Of a stretch of 60,000 nt of DNA, positions 50,601-60,000 are shown in pieces. Numbering within the stretch: the stretch's first letter is position 1; every line of letters starts with the position of its first letter. The notes under the pieces are model-generated. The model was given only the letters and a program-made list of their open reading frames with translations, searched no databases and was not told the DNA's origin. The DNA is from Tubiluchus corallicola. Taxonomy: Eukaryota; Priapulida; Priapulimorpha; Priapulimorphida; Tubiluchidae. The stretch covers positions 2,811,501-2,871,500 of the forward strand of contig JAQGDQ010000003.1 in NCBI GenBank assembly GCA_030141605.1, written 5' to 3'. The translations under genes were made by a program, and so were the position numbers.

Positions 50601-51643
50601 ATTGCAATGAAAGGCCACTTAGCCAAGAAATTTTGTAAAAGAATATCTGTGTTACATACGATAATCCTTGACTTCTTATGAACATTTATATGGTATAATG
50701 GCTACCACACCTTTCAAAAGCGAAAGTCATAGCTCCAGGTAAAGCTATTATCTACCAATCGTAAATATGCCCAGCATTTTTATAGTAGTTAGCGCACCTA
50801 CAATAACATATAACGGAGGGATTTTTGGACACTCAGGTTTTCTAGCATAGCCTGAGGAAAAAGTTACTGACCATCTTATAAATGCAACACATTGAGCACT
50901 TGTTCCACATATACATGTATGTATAACGAAAATTTTGAGCAGGTAATTGCTTGAATTTAAAAAAAACTTTAAAAAACTTGATTTTTACCTGACCCAATAA
51001 CCCAAAATTGTAATTTGTACAGTTCTAAAGTCAAAATAAGGTGTAACGTGATTCAACGTTCGAGGAACATACCTATTATTACAGGATACAGTCAATCAAA
51101 AACAAGAGTGGTAAAGTTTCATGGTCTTCGTGGGTCCAAGTCATCCCTAACAGACAAGTTCCAAATCCAGTCTGGAACTGAGGAAATGTTCTTTATGGAA
51201 AATGGCCATTTACCCAAGGTGCCAGGTGACTTGTTTGAGCTGAATAAGTGTATTCTTAAAGATTACTTAATACGGTTTTTTGCTACAGTTAATATATGTA
51301 CATATAACTTACCAGTGCTAGTGGGAACCGTATCAACTGGAGCAAAGTCTTTGGGAGAGGGTAGCATCATAGGGTGCGCCATACTCGCATATGGTGCCAG
51401 CTGATCAAACTCCCTCAAGTGAGCAAATGGTACCAAATTTCGAAGTTCACGCAGTAAATCCAACTTCTCCGGGGTGTCCAGAATCGTCACCAAATCCGAG
51501 ATGAGCATATCAATTCGACGGTTGCCATGGTACTGCTTCAAAGCCTGATGAAGAAGATTTCTCTCAGTGCTGCTAAGAAGCTGATGAGCTTTGCGGTAGA
51601 ACTGTTTCAGGTAACTCTTTTTCTCGTCCACCGTGGTACTCAT
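31476..51643 (-). CDS. WHRN: Whirlin, complete (HHD1-PDZ1-PDZ2-HHD2-linker-PDZ3)
   Basis: Fifteen coding exons in transcript order: 51313-51643, 49566-49709, 44077-44251, 43607-43771, 42925-43072, 42240-42318, 40251-40424, 39705-39884, 39098-39328, 38408-38583, 35813-35904, 35169-35362, 32293-34425, 31934-32034, 31476-31628. They sum to 4476 bases with continuous phase, giving 1491 residues. The ATG has A at -3 and an in-frame TAA two codons upstream. Domains by residue: HHD1 about 10-90, PDZ1 about 120-200, PDZ2 about 238-321, HHD2 about 565-655, disordered linker about 700-1400, PDZ3 about 1405-1485. Whirlin is known as a scaffold at stereocilia tips, the ankle-link complex and photoreceptor cilia in vertebrates; the insect relative is dyschronic. 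The N-terminal HHD argues for whirlin rather than PDZD7, though an ancestor of both is possible. Exon 8 uses a weak donor (GTACTG). The protein is much longer than human whirlin (about 907), mainly through exon 13. Confidence 0.93.
32293..34425 (-). other. WHRN: Whirlin exon 13: 2.1-kb linker exon, disordered, with proline-rich and CxxC motifs
   Basis: Encodes about residues 697-1408 between HHD2 and PDZ3. Composition is rich in S, K, N, D and E and looks disordered. Visible pieces: a basic patch [15 protein letters not shown], a proline-rich stretch [13 protein letters not shown] (SH3- or profilin-type ligand), and a paired CVEC...CVMC motif near residues 1250-1273. Vertebrate whirlin also has a proline-rich linker here but a much shorter one. 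The longer ORF around the exon (32177-34534) runs into intron on both sides. Confidence 0.85.
35169..38583 (-). other. WHRN: Whirlin second harmonin-homology domain (HHD2), exons 10-12
   Basis: Exon 10 (38408-38583) ends with [20 protein letters not shown]. Exon 11 (35813-35904) encodes [20 protein letters not shown]. Exon 12 (35169-35362) starts [20 protein letters not shown]. Together they follow the vertebrate HHD2 pattern, including the D-x-x-x-x-D-x-x-V ending. Exons 7-9 upstream encode a basic, serine-rich spacer with no domain I recognise. Confidence 0.88.
35905..38407. other. WHRN: Whirlin intron 10 (2.5 kb)
   Basis: AT-rich intron splitting HHD2. I see no repeat, RNA gene or credible ORF in it. 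Confidence 0.6.
40425..42239. other. WHRN: Whirlin intron 6 (1.8 kb)
   Basis: AT-rich intron. A 73-codon ORF at 41080-41301 has no recognisable content. Nothing else seen. Confidence 0.6.
42925..43771 (-). other. WHRN: Whirlin PDZ2, split over exons 4 and 5
   Basis: Exon 4 (43607-43771) holds [20 protein letters not shown]. Exon 5 (42925-43072) holds [20 protein letters not shown] and ELVLTVQ. Exon 6 (42240-42318) begins DVGRYP, as vertebrate whirlin does directly after PDZ2 (DVGRLP). Confidence 0.93.
44325..44600 (+). mobile_element. Possible tRNA-derived SINE carrying the dispersed repeat core (copy 2)
   Basis: CAGCCAAGTGGTTA at 44333-44346 resembles a tRNA A box. GGTATTCGTTC at 44387-44397 is a weak B-box match. 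About 60 bases later the segment ATGCCTAAGGCACCTCTGCC continuing AGTCCAGTGGCT matches the core seen near 15300 and 48600. A (TA)n tract follows at 44620-44659, as tails of SINEs often do. It lies in whirlin intron 2. The SINE reading is an inference. Confidence 0.4.
44620..44659. repeat. (TA)n microsatellite
   Basis: About 19 uninterrupted TA units in whirlin intron 2. Confidence 0.97.
45150..46780. other. CpG- and ORF-denser patch in whirlin intron 2
   Basis: Compared with the AT-rich surroundings this 1.6 kb has clearly more CpG, especially 45170-45620 and 46370-46760. A TATAAG lies at 45152-45157. Overlapping plus-strand ORFs run 45167-45430 and 45420-45608 (the second starts [20 protein letters not shown]). 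At 46349-46714 a 121-codon minus-strand ORF opposes a plus-strand one. I recognise no domain. It could be an internal promoter region of whirlin, a lineage-specific gene, or an old insertion. Confidence 0.3.
47314..47365. repeat. Strong hairpin, 20-bp stem and 12-base loop
   Basis: CAGTGTAGTAATGAGTGTAA at 47314-47333 is the inverse of 47346-47365 apart from one base, which can still form a G-U pair in RNA. It is isolated in whirlin intron 2 with no matching flanks. Confidence 0.75.
48322..48407. repeat. 43-bp tandem duplication
   Basis: AGCTGGGTGGTCTTGGTGTG at 48322 recurs as AGCTGGATGGTCTTGGTGTG at 48365. Each is followed by TACTTAG and an AAAGTTAAGCA end. The GTTAAGCAAGCTGG and GTACTT order recalls the internal promoter of 5S rRNA genes, but the match is weak. 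Confidence 0.8.
48571..48650. repeat. 40-bp tandem duplication containing the dispersed repeat core (copy 3)
   Basis: TGGCGTAAATGAAATTAAGA at 48571 and TGGCGTGTATGAAATCAAGA at 48611 are each followed by CACCTCTGCCAGATCAGTGT. The preceding CGTGGCTAAGACA matches the copy near 15290. Confidence 0.85.
49710..51312. other. WHRN: Whirlin intron 1 (1.6 kb)
   Basis: Holds a short (ATT)n run near 50028-50044. Otherwise nothing recognised; the ORF at 51015-51404 runs over the end of exon 1 in the wrong direction and is a shadow. Confidence 0.6.
51313..51643 (-). other. WHRN: Whirlin exon 1: first harmonin-homology domain (HHD1)
   Basis: Encodes residues 1-110. The helical domain runs from about [17 protein letters not shown] through [20 protein letters not shown] to REFDQLAPY, the helix pattern of harmonin N-like domains. 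HHDs bind short peptides in partner proteins. The first residues are hydrophilic, so there is no signal peptide. Confidence 0.9.
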
Positions 51644-53068
51644 GTTGGTTTACATCGTATTATGTTAATTTCTGAAAAAACAAAACCCCACTTTAGGAAT
51701 TTGGCGACTTTTCAAATTTAATGCTCATCTATTATAGCTCTATCCAGTCTAAATGACTATTTATGTTTCATCTTTAGTCCCAGAAAAAACAGTATTTCAC
51801 ACTAGTCCTATTTACTTATAAATCGGACTACTAACAGAACTATCAACCATATATAGGTTATAGCACTGAATTGTATGTTGCCCGACTTGGCTACTTGGCC
51901 GCTAGACAGCAAATCTGTAGCTGAAACTTGTAATCAGATCAGAGTTTTCAGCTATGTAGAATCAGACAGACTGGCAGACAGAGGCATGTAGTGCCATTGC
52001 AAAACTCAAAGAATGTTTTCACATATTTTGCGTTTATAGCAGTGCTACACAAGATTAGATATATCAGCCATGGGGTCTGATGAAACGCTTGATCCAGGAT
52101 TAGGTGATTTATACGCACCGCCGCCTAGAAACTCGGCATAAGTTAGCGTTATACAGTCAAGCAGCAGCTATACGAGTCTACATCATCTGCATTTAATTCA
52201 GCTTTATCAAAAAATGGTGTTTAATGTCAAATGTCAACCATTCAATGCTAATGCTAAACCCATATCACCTTCTTTTAGAAAATTCAAAAAATTTTGGCCC
52301 ACAAGCGCTCATACTGGTTATCGCTTAGGAACTAAAGAACAGTTGAAAATGAATAGCTAAATCATCTAACCATTTGAAGTCTTGTGTCCAAGACCTTAAA
52401 TGCACGACCCATGGAATAGCGACAAAAGCATGTCGAAAGCATAAAAACTCAGACAATCTGCGACAATGACAAACCACCTTAGTTGAAGTTTTGAAACCCA
52501 CAAAACAAGAAATGAATGGATGCTTAAAACCAAATAAAGGAAAGTATTTGTAAGACTAGATTCACAAAGGAAACAAAATTTAGTCATTTAGCAGTGCTTT
52601 AACATGAATTATTAGAAGTTCATTTTGTTTACATAATCTTGGAAAGCTTTCGCCTCATATGACATTCAACGTTTTTTTTCCGTACATCATGTAATGTGAC
52701 AAATCTGACAAAGTCTTACTGTAGACTAAAAAGAATCTGTTGCTGTGAGAATTTTGAATTTTTTCACTAGTCTTTCTTGTAAAATAGCAAGCGGAAATTT
52801 TTTTGACAAATCATAGTACTGAACTACAACTAATGAGACAATAATGGTTATCATACACGATTTTTATAGGTGACAGTCAAAATAAACCCGGTAATGACCG
52901 TGTAATGGGTGCAGCACGCGGAAACGAATAAACACATCTTCTAGACATTCTTGACACAAATTGTAGACTAGAAAATAAACATAGGCCTCGGGCGGGGTTA
53001 GTGGTGAGAGCGGTCTACTCAGGTGGCATAAATCATATCTCACATGCATTCCGATCCATCTCAGTTAT

Positions 53069-53270
53069 TTATGTTTTAGCAATTTTCAGGTTATGGTTAA
53101 CACGAAAACACGGATGCAGAAAAATAGAATGGCGGTAAATTCTGATAACATCATATCTGTTGATGTTCTTAAAGCAAGTGAGGTTACAGTCAGCAACAAT
53201 TTTTGCCAAAGAATTCCACAGATAAGATGCCCATGGAAAACCGCATTTGTAAGTAGTTTTTTGTACATAT
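53069..53270 (-). mobile_element. LINE 3' ORF tail relic
   Basis: One minus-strand frame reads KCGFPWASYLWNSLAKI, then LTCFKNINRY, ending at a stop. This follows the C-terminal signature of many LINE reverse transcriptases, in which Y-x-x-P-x-L-W-N-S-L is followed about 15 residues later by S-F-K. Upstream there is a stop in this frame, so only the last 66 codons are open. The family match is short, hence moderate confidence. Confidence 0.5.
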
Positions 53271-56200
53271 GACTGTTAAGATAAAAAGTCAAAGTAATCA
53301 ACGAAAAGAGATCTCAGCATATTCTATAAAAGTAGTAATTAAAGAGTCTTAATATGCTAACAGACATTCGATGAGCAAAGCATTGCAGGACGAGTCCATT
53401 AAGACAGGAAGAAAATATCAGCCGCAGTTCAAAAGCAATTTCAGATACATTCAGTACAGGTGAAATGCTTCTGATAGAGAGTTTTCTATTTTGCTAAGGG
53501 ACTTCTGAAGCCGTATTATACACAGAATAGTATCATATGCTCAGATAGCATGCCTAGATAGCATAGGGTCTGGTAGATTACTGATGAAAAGTGAAAAAAG
53601 GAGCTGTCACAGACACACGAGGAGCCTGCATTCATTTCATAAATATAAACTACCCTTTAGCAAGAAGGCCGGTATTGTTCAAAAACAAAGTAAATGCTAT
53701 GCTCATTCGTATGAGCTGATGCAGCGATTGGATAGTCTGGCCAAAACAGAAATGTCCAACACAGTCTAAGCAGACAACAGATGAAATTTCATCATGAAGC
53801 CTTCCTTAGTTCTGGGTTCACACGATGTGAGCAAGTATGGTACAGAGATTGGACTATGGGGTTTGAGTGGAAATAACGAAAGTTGGCGCCTAACATTTTA
53901 GATTTTCGCTAAAATGTTCAGCAAGCAGGTAAATATTGTCATTTGAACAAATGAAGACATATAAACGCCAGATCTGCCAAACAGGAGGATGCGAATTTAA
54001 AGGAAACAAAGGAAGGACTAAATTAAAGTTTGTGTCAAAAATCTTCAGAATCTAAGCGTTGTTTGAAAATAAAATAACAAACCAATTCCTTAAATTTCAG
54101 CTTTGCAATCTTCAGTCTCTTCGCATTTTTATTCTTAGCACACTAAAATAAGTGTCATTACCAGGGTTGCCGTGAACAAGAAATTCGCATTCATACACAT
54201 TTCTACTAACACACATGCTTATTGAATATACTGTGAACACGGATCCTGAAAGAAGGCACTGTTCAGTTGAAATTGACAAAGATTTTATTGGCGGATGACA
54301 CTTACATCCTATAGTACGCGTTTATGCATTTGATAAGAACACGTTTTGGATTTAACCAACTACAAACGGTTATTCTTTTAGTTTCCAATATTTAAATATT
54401 AGTAGAAAGTAGAACTACCTTTCAGAAGATACGTGTTACCAGGACAGGTAATAAGCATATATGGATATAGATGTTTTCATGGATACGGATATGAAATTTC
54501 ATATCCAAGGCAATCTTGTACGCATTATATTACATGTATTACTGTTTACTGCCTGAACAAAACAAACTTCAACTTAAGCATAGCAATGCAGACGAAACTA
54601 ACGTTGCCATTTGCTAAACATAGTCACGTGTGTGATTACTGCTGCTTACCCGGGTAAAACGTCAAGACACTTAAAGTAAGAACGTGGGAACCAACTGGGC
54701 ATTTCTTTTAGAACATGTAAGAAACTAAAGAATGCTCCTCAATTTAGCATTCATCATTATATTTGTATCGATGGCCTTAAGGCTGATTTTAATCATTATG
54801 GCTAAAACTATTAATAACTGGGTAGTATTAACAGAAGACAGTTTATCCAAATACCCATAACGAACCTTCTCTTAATGTGCAAAGTAGTTCAATTCCCTAA
54901 ACCTTGTTTTCAAACATCTAGTTTACTGTATGCCTTTCTCTCTACTGTTTCACTACATCTTTGGGTTCTATGTAAATACATAACTTGTGATTTTTCATAC
55001 AGCGTAAACTGTATAAGCTTTACCTATAAAACTGGTTGCTGCTTGTGTACTCTATCAAACTGAAGAAGACAACTAGGCTCCTACACTCGAAACATTTGGT
55101 ATTATTTATATTCTAAAGTTTTTAATAAAAGTCGTTTTTTCAATAATTCTGCAAAGAAATAGTTGTACTTAATGGTGATCTCTCAATATTTTAATGTTCA
55201 ACGTAAGGAAATGCGATAATCATCAATTACAGCACAGAAACAAGCGGCCTACAAACAAATACAGCACTAGTACTGCTTTTTAATGATTAATTTGGCGCAA
55301 GTGACACTAATGAAGTATGAAACTCATATTAGGCATTAAAAACTCATCACCAGAACGCACCAATTGTCTTCAAAGCTTTTGCTACATATCTTGTAAATTT
55401 GAAAATACATTTTAGGAATGTTTCAGCAACGATGGCTGTGTATAGCTCCATGCTTACATTGATATGTCAGCTTCTTCATGCATTACTTACTAGTTAACTG
55501 GTCACGTAAACAATTACTTTACTGAAAAATTGTATTATACCAACCACAAATCACAATTATTTCCAAACGCTACAGTCATTATCAGGGGTGTAAGATCCAT
55601 TCACAAAATAGCAATTTGTAAATTAGGCCAGCGTGTCAGAGGGATAGGCAGTAATGATAGTAAATTATTATAAGAAGATTTAAATTTAAGTACCTAGCAA
55701 GAGAGAGACTTTTCTTTACACTATGGCCAAAATGTAGGAGAAAATATTCATCAAAACGGCTTCGAAAATGAAAAATGTCAGAGGAACTGCAAACCGACAA
55801 CAACAAGCATAATAGGTTATATGATATATTATAATTTCTGGTTAGATGTTCATTTAATTTTTCATTCTTAAAAACGTCGTCTAATTAGAAACTTTAAAAA
55901 ACAGCTTTTGCATACGCACACTGTACAAAACTATGTGCAATTTTTAATTAATATGTACAAACTCAGTGCATAAACGAAATTTACTTGAAACTGTATGAAA
56001 TTTTTCTTCAAAAATGAAGGAAACTTATATTCATGTAAATCTTTAAGCACATGCAAACGCAACTCATTTTTGTGAACAATTTCAATGGGCAGTAAGTAAA
56101 GCCTTATTTATGTAAAATTTTATTGCATAAATGGAACATTTCCCTGTGAACTTAAAACCCAGATAGACGACATTTTGCACAATTCATTAAGACTTGCTTA

Positions 56201-57554
56201 TTAAGCATATTTTGTATTTAGTTAAGCATATCACTATTCAAGTTAAGATTTGAAATAAAATTTTATAAAATAACCAAATATATTAGTGCAGAATGAGATA
56301 CGTCAGTTTCAGACCTGTTACGAACTAGTATTATGTAGCTGTACTACTCGAAAATACAAGAGCTTTAACAATCCCAGAAAATCTGTCAAAATCCGTAACC
56401 CGCAACCGTACACTAAAAATCTATGAGCGATATCCTCATACAACTGCTTATTCGGTTCACATCAATTAATTACTCTGATGAGTTCTAAGTGAGCTGTGCC
56501 CAAAAAGAGAAGTACTGGAATGAGATCAGTGAACAATAAACTAAAGCCTCAGGCGATTCACCGGTGGGCTATTTGCTATCCATTAGTGAGAATTCCACTT
56601 TCACTTAAACCTTTATAGACAAAAGGCAAAAGAAAAACGGCTAATTCATTAACAAGAATCACACAATGCAGGCTTTTGTTAAGAATGTGGAAATCTCAGA
56701 AAAACTGTGGTATTGTGCAATGGCGACGCCAAAGATGTAAGAATCTAGGCCAAGTTTGACCCTTAGCATTTTGGCTATAAGAAAAGATTACAAGTCGTGA
56801 ATACAATCTCTGGGATTTAGAAACTATAGTCTTCCGGAGTAAAGGTTCATTGTTTACAACACGATTCCGCGCATTTTGCAACAAAATTGCAGTCCAACTT
56901 TTACAATAACCTGACAGCACAAAACACTAACTAAAAACATTCAACACAAACGTAAGCAATAAAGCGATAGATTGAGTAGGAAATGCAAATAAATTGGGGT
57001 GGAACGACATATTAAGACAGTACTCGAGAAACCAAACCCGCCTATAACTGCCTGCAAATTTTGCATGTACGATAAACATTTCACACAGGTGTAATAAGTC
57101 ATTTATAGAAGTTATTATTACTTTAGTACCACCAGTATTATTATCGGCACAGGAAATCGTATTATTATGCAAATTCCACGTAATAACGGTAATAATACTC
57201 ATGTTCATATAGTTATGTACAGCATTTTCGCACAAAGCGAACCCTAACTGCAATGTGCAACTACAAAAGCACATCATGAAATTTGGCACACTCCAAAAGG
57301 AAAGCCATGATTTAGGCACACATGGTTACGTAATCTTGCACAAAACAGGTGTTTTTGAGTGTCGTAACTGCTATTTCGAAAAACTGAAACTGCACACTAC
57401 ATCACGCAAGCATGCTCCACCTGTCAAATCACTACGCTAATGATGTCGGTGATAAAATTATCTATAATTTAATCTTTATCGACGAAATAAAAGCTGGTGG
57501 AATGCAATGAAAGGTATCAATATTAGAATCTTTCATACATATCATACCATTAAT

Positions 57555-57608
57555 GGAGAGAGAGAGAGGAAGAGAGAGAGGGGGGAGGGAGGGAGGGATA
57601 GAGAAAGA
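57555..57608. repeat. Purine-only microsatellite, (GA)n-(GGGA)n
   Basis: An uninterrupted polypurine tract of GA units passing into GGGA units. Such mirror-type tracts can form triplex structures. Confidence 0.95.
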
Positions 57609-60000
57609 ATGTAAACGTAAAAGTTAGGAATCTAAATCAACAAAACTTCATATAATAGGGTTCATTGTACGTTTGTTGCACCATTGTCAGTAACAAAAGG
57701 GTCAAAACAGTGCCCCCTGCTAGCCTCAAATCATAACAAATTTGGTACAACAGTGCGCTGTTTTGTAAATGTTCAACCTGAATTCCGGTCTTCGGTCGGA
57801 TTTTCTCGACTGAGCCGACACAATACCAAGGCAACGCCACGACTTTGCTTTATCGCTAATCTAAACCAGAACCAAGGGCTAAGGAAACAGCAATTATTAA
57901 TGAACTAACATTATTTCTACCAGGCATTTTTTCACAGTGCGTCAATAGTCCTGTCATTAACTAAAAAGTAAGTTTTTTTTACTAGTCGTCAAGAAAAAAG
58001 TTGACGTCACAAGTTAAGGAAATAAGGTTTGGACCAAGGCAATAAATGAATCAGTTAAGAAGCATCACCCTCGGCGCACACGCATAATTTTAGTGCAATT
58101 TACATGTCCACAAAGAGTGCCAGTTCTTTAAAATAAAAGAAACGAACTGCACGCTGTGAAGGTGATTTGTTTATTTGCCAAAGCTCTGTTACAAATTCTT
58201 TGTCAGTTAAAAAGTAGAACGTTACCAGATATTAGTAGAATCAATGCAGCTATAGCACACTAACAGTCAATTTATCTCTACACGTACATTCTTTTGTGAA
58301 GGTTTTTTTGAAGTTGCTACGCATAATTGAAACTCATCTACGTCCATGAGTCCTATGCCATAAGTTTTAGGGTGACGAAGTACTCGAAGTGTTCACACAT
58401 AGCTGATCCGTTGCACTAGTGGTGATGCCATTATCCGATTCATACAGCAACGTAGTGTACGTGTGACGCTTACATTAGCACAAGCAGAGCCTGCAACTTA
58501 GCCACAAATTGTCCAGAATACCCCGAAACCTGAACAACTGCACCGCCACCGATCATATCACTTAACCACAAGCGAAAGGAAGGTATAGATTCCAGTTAAC
58601 TTAATGTAAGCCACAGGGGCATATGACAATATTTCGACCCATCAGGGCACTTGCAACTAAAATCCCCTTGTAAAACAAACAGGCATAGCATGCAAACAGA
58701 AAGCTGAACTTAGAATAATTCATAGTTTGAAAAGATGCTCAATTAGACAAACTGTGCCACTGAGCCAATACATTTTGTCCCGCTAACAAAATGAAACGCT
58801 AAATCCGGTCAATCAAATTGCAATTCGGTTGGACAGTAAATTCTCTTGTTTATCTGTGTAGAATCAATGAACTTCTAAGTCATAATTCAGGCACAGTAAT
58901 GGCATTGTATTGTAGAATTCTCAAACAGTTCAGGGTAATTACTGTCATTCAATAAGCCGTACGTAAGACGTAATGTACACCTGGGGGCACGCGACTAACC
59001 CGGGTAGATAAGATCAGCTAAGCCTGATTATAATAAGAGAATTCCCATATAAACAAGCACTGAACCGGTATTTTCAAGGAAAATAAAAGAAACGAAAAGT
59101 AATGCGCCTGTAGTAACTGCTACTACTACTAATCAATGTCCTTTGCCCCAATTACGCCTTTTGCCATTAAAATACAATGATTCGGCACAGATTGTTCACT
59201 ACTAATTAAGTATCACGTAAACTACTTACACTTGCACTCTGCACAATTACTTTCAAGTAAAATGAATGTGAAAGAGCCTTTGGAATGTTATTTCTAAAGT
59301 TTATCACATTAGGTCAGTAAAACCTGACCGTTGCAGCAGCCGAGTTCTATACAGGAATCTGGTCAGTTTAGAGAAAATAAGAAAATGGAATGTAAAACCT
59401 TCAGCTGCACATTCTATTAGGCTTACAGCCGCCGCTTTGTCATTACCATACAATAGTCATCTATAAGCAAAACATGTAAACTGCTATCCGAGGAAATAAC
59501 TGTACATTGGACATAACAGAACATAAATGTACTTAGGTCAGCTACAGTATCATTCACTTATAATTGTAACTAAGGCATGTGATGCATAACTTATTTAACA
59601 TGGATGACGTGGATTATCAACAATAATTTTAGTGCACCATATAGCCAGGCCAGTTCTGTCGAAATATATGTCATAATTTTTATATGCAAATAACAGAGAA
59701 ATTGAGTGCAATATGTGCAACTATGTAACCAGTTCGAGAATAATAATACTTGGCATTGTAACAAAGTGATTACTTGGCATTGGCACTGGTGCCTAACATA
59801 TGACTATACAGGCATGGCAAAAATAATCGTCATTCTGATAGGAAAAAGCCATACAGTGATTTGCTACATTCCGCATCCTGTTTAACTGTTTAAGGTTCAC
59901 CGAAGCTCATGAATAGGGATGACCAATTTTGCACTTAAAATCGATAAAGCATTGTATTGCAGCCGTGACATAATTTTAGCTTCAAGCGTCATGCAAGAGA

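Larger units (their letters stand above)
51644..60000. other. Region upstream of whirlin, no gene recognised
   Basis: 8.4 kb that should include the whirlin promoter and any non-coding 5' exons. I see a LINE tail relic (53069-53270), a perfect 20-bp palindrome at 54487-54506 and a GA/GGGA microsatellite (57555-57608). ORFs up to 130 codons (56927-57319, minus) show no recognisable domain. No tRNA or other RNA gene recognised. Confidence 0.5.

Noticed and set aside
56470-56560. CTGATGAG as a hammerhead ribozyme core
   Set aside because: No GAAA strand at the right distance and no flanking stems can be formed.
56927-57319. 130-codon minus-strand ORF
   Set aside because: No recognisable domain, no splice context, and a length expected by chance in several kilobases of non-coding DNA.
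57541-57610. Regular spacing suggestive of a CRISPR-like array
   Set aside because: It is a plain GA/GGGA microsatellite in an animal genome.

Overview
The window is nuclear DNA from an animal. Genes are split by GT-AG introns, the sequence is AT-rich, and there are microsatellites, minisatellites, non-LTR retrotransposon relics and DNA-transposon MITEs. The four recognisable genes are conserved metazoan families. Their divergence from the vertebrate proteins, together with the repeat families, suggests an invertebrate, but the species or phylum cannot be fixed from this sequence alone. Exon boundaries come from reading splice sites and checking that the phase carries through. All three complete genes join without a frame break, and each has an in-frame stop shortly upstream of the chosen ATG.

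Layout, left to right. (1) 771-2859, plus strand: the last four coding exons of an arrestin-domain-containing (ARRDC) adaptor with two PPxY motifs; its start lies outside the window. (2) 6416-17773, minus strand: a complete ten-exon PTCD2 gene (mitochondrial pentatricopeptide-repeat protein, 404 residues), convergent with ARRDC. Its introns hold a pogo/Tigger-like MITE nested in a degenerate minisatellite, a hAT-like MITE with a target-site duplication, a two-copy repeat of about 293 bp and a tRNA-like relic. (3) 21530-28095, plus strand: RSF1, the histone-binding subunit of the RSF chromatin remodeller. A 47-codon first exon is followed by one 3.3-kb exon with the PHD finger; the intron between them carries a decayed LINE. 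It is divergent from PTCD2 across 3.75 kb. (4) 31476-51643, minus strand: a complete fifteen-exon whirlin gene (1491 residues) with the order HHD1-PDZ1-PDZ2-HHD2-long linker-PDZ3, convergent with RSF1. (5) 51644-60000: no recognisable gene, only a LINE tail relic and simple repeats.

The four genes act in unrelated processes: ubiquitin-ligase adaptor, mitochondrial RNA metabolism, chromatin remodelling, and stereocilia/synapse-type scaffolding. They are neighbours rather than a functional cluster. The points most worth a second look are a paired-CxxC, zinc-ribbon-like motif inside the whirlin linker, a CpG- and ORF-dense patch in whirlin intron 2, a 233-codon unexplained ORF upstream of RSF1, a dispersed repeat core seen at three loci, and the nested mobile-element structures. 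I did not find a clear-cut new biological system.
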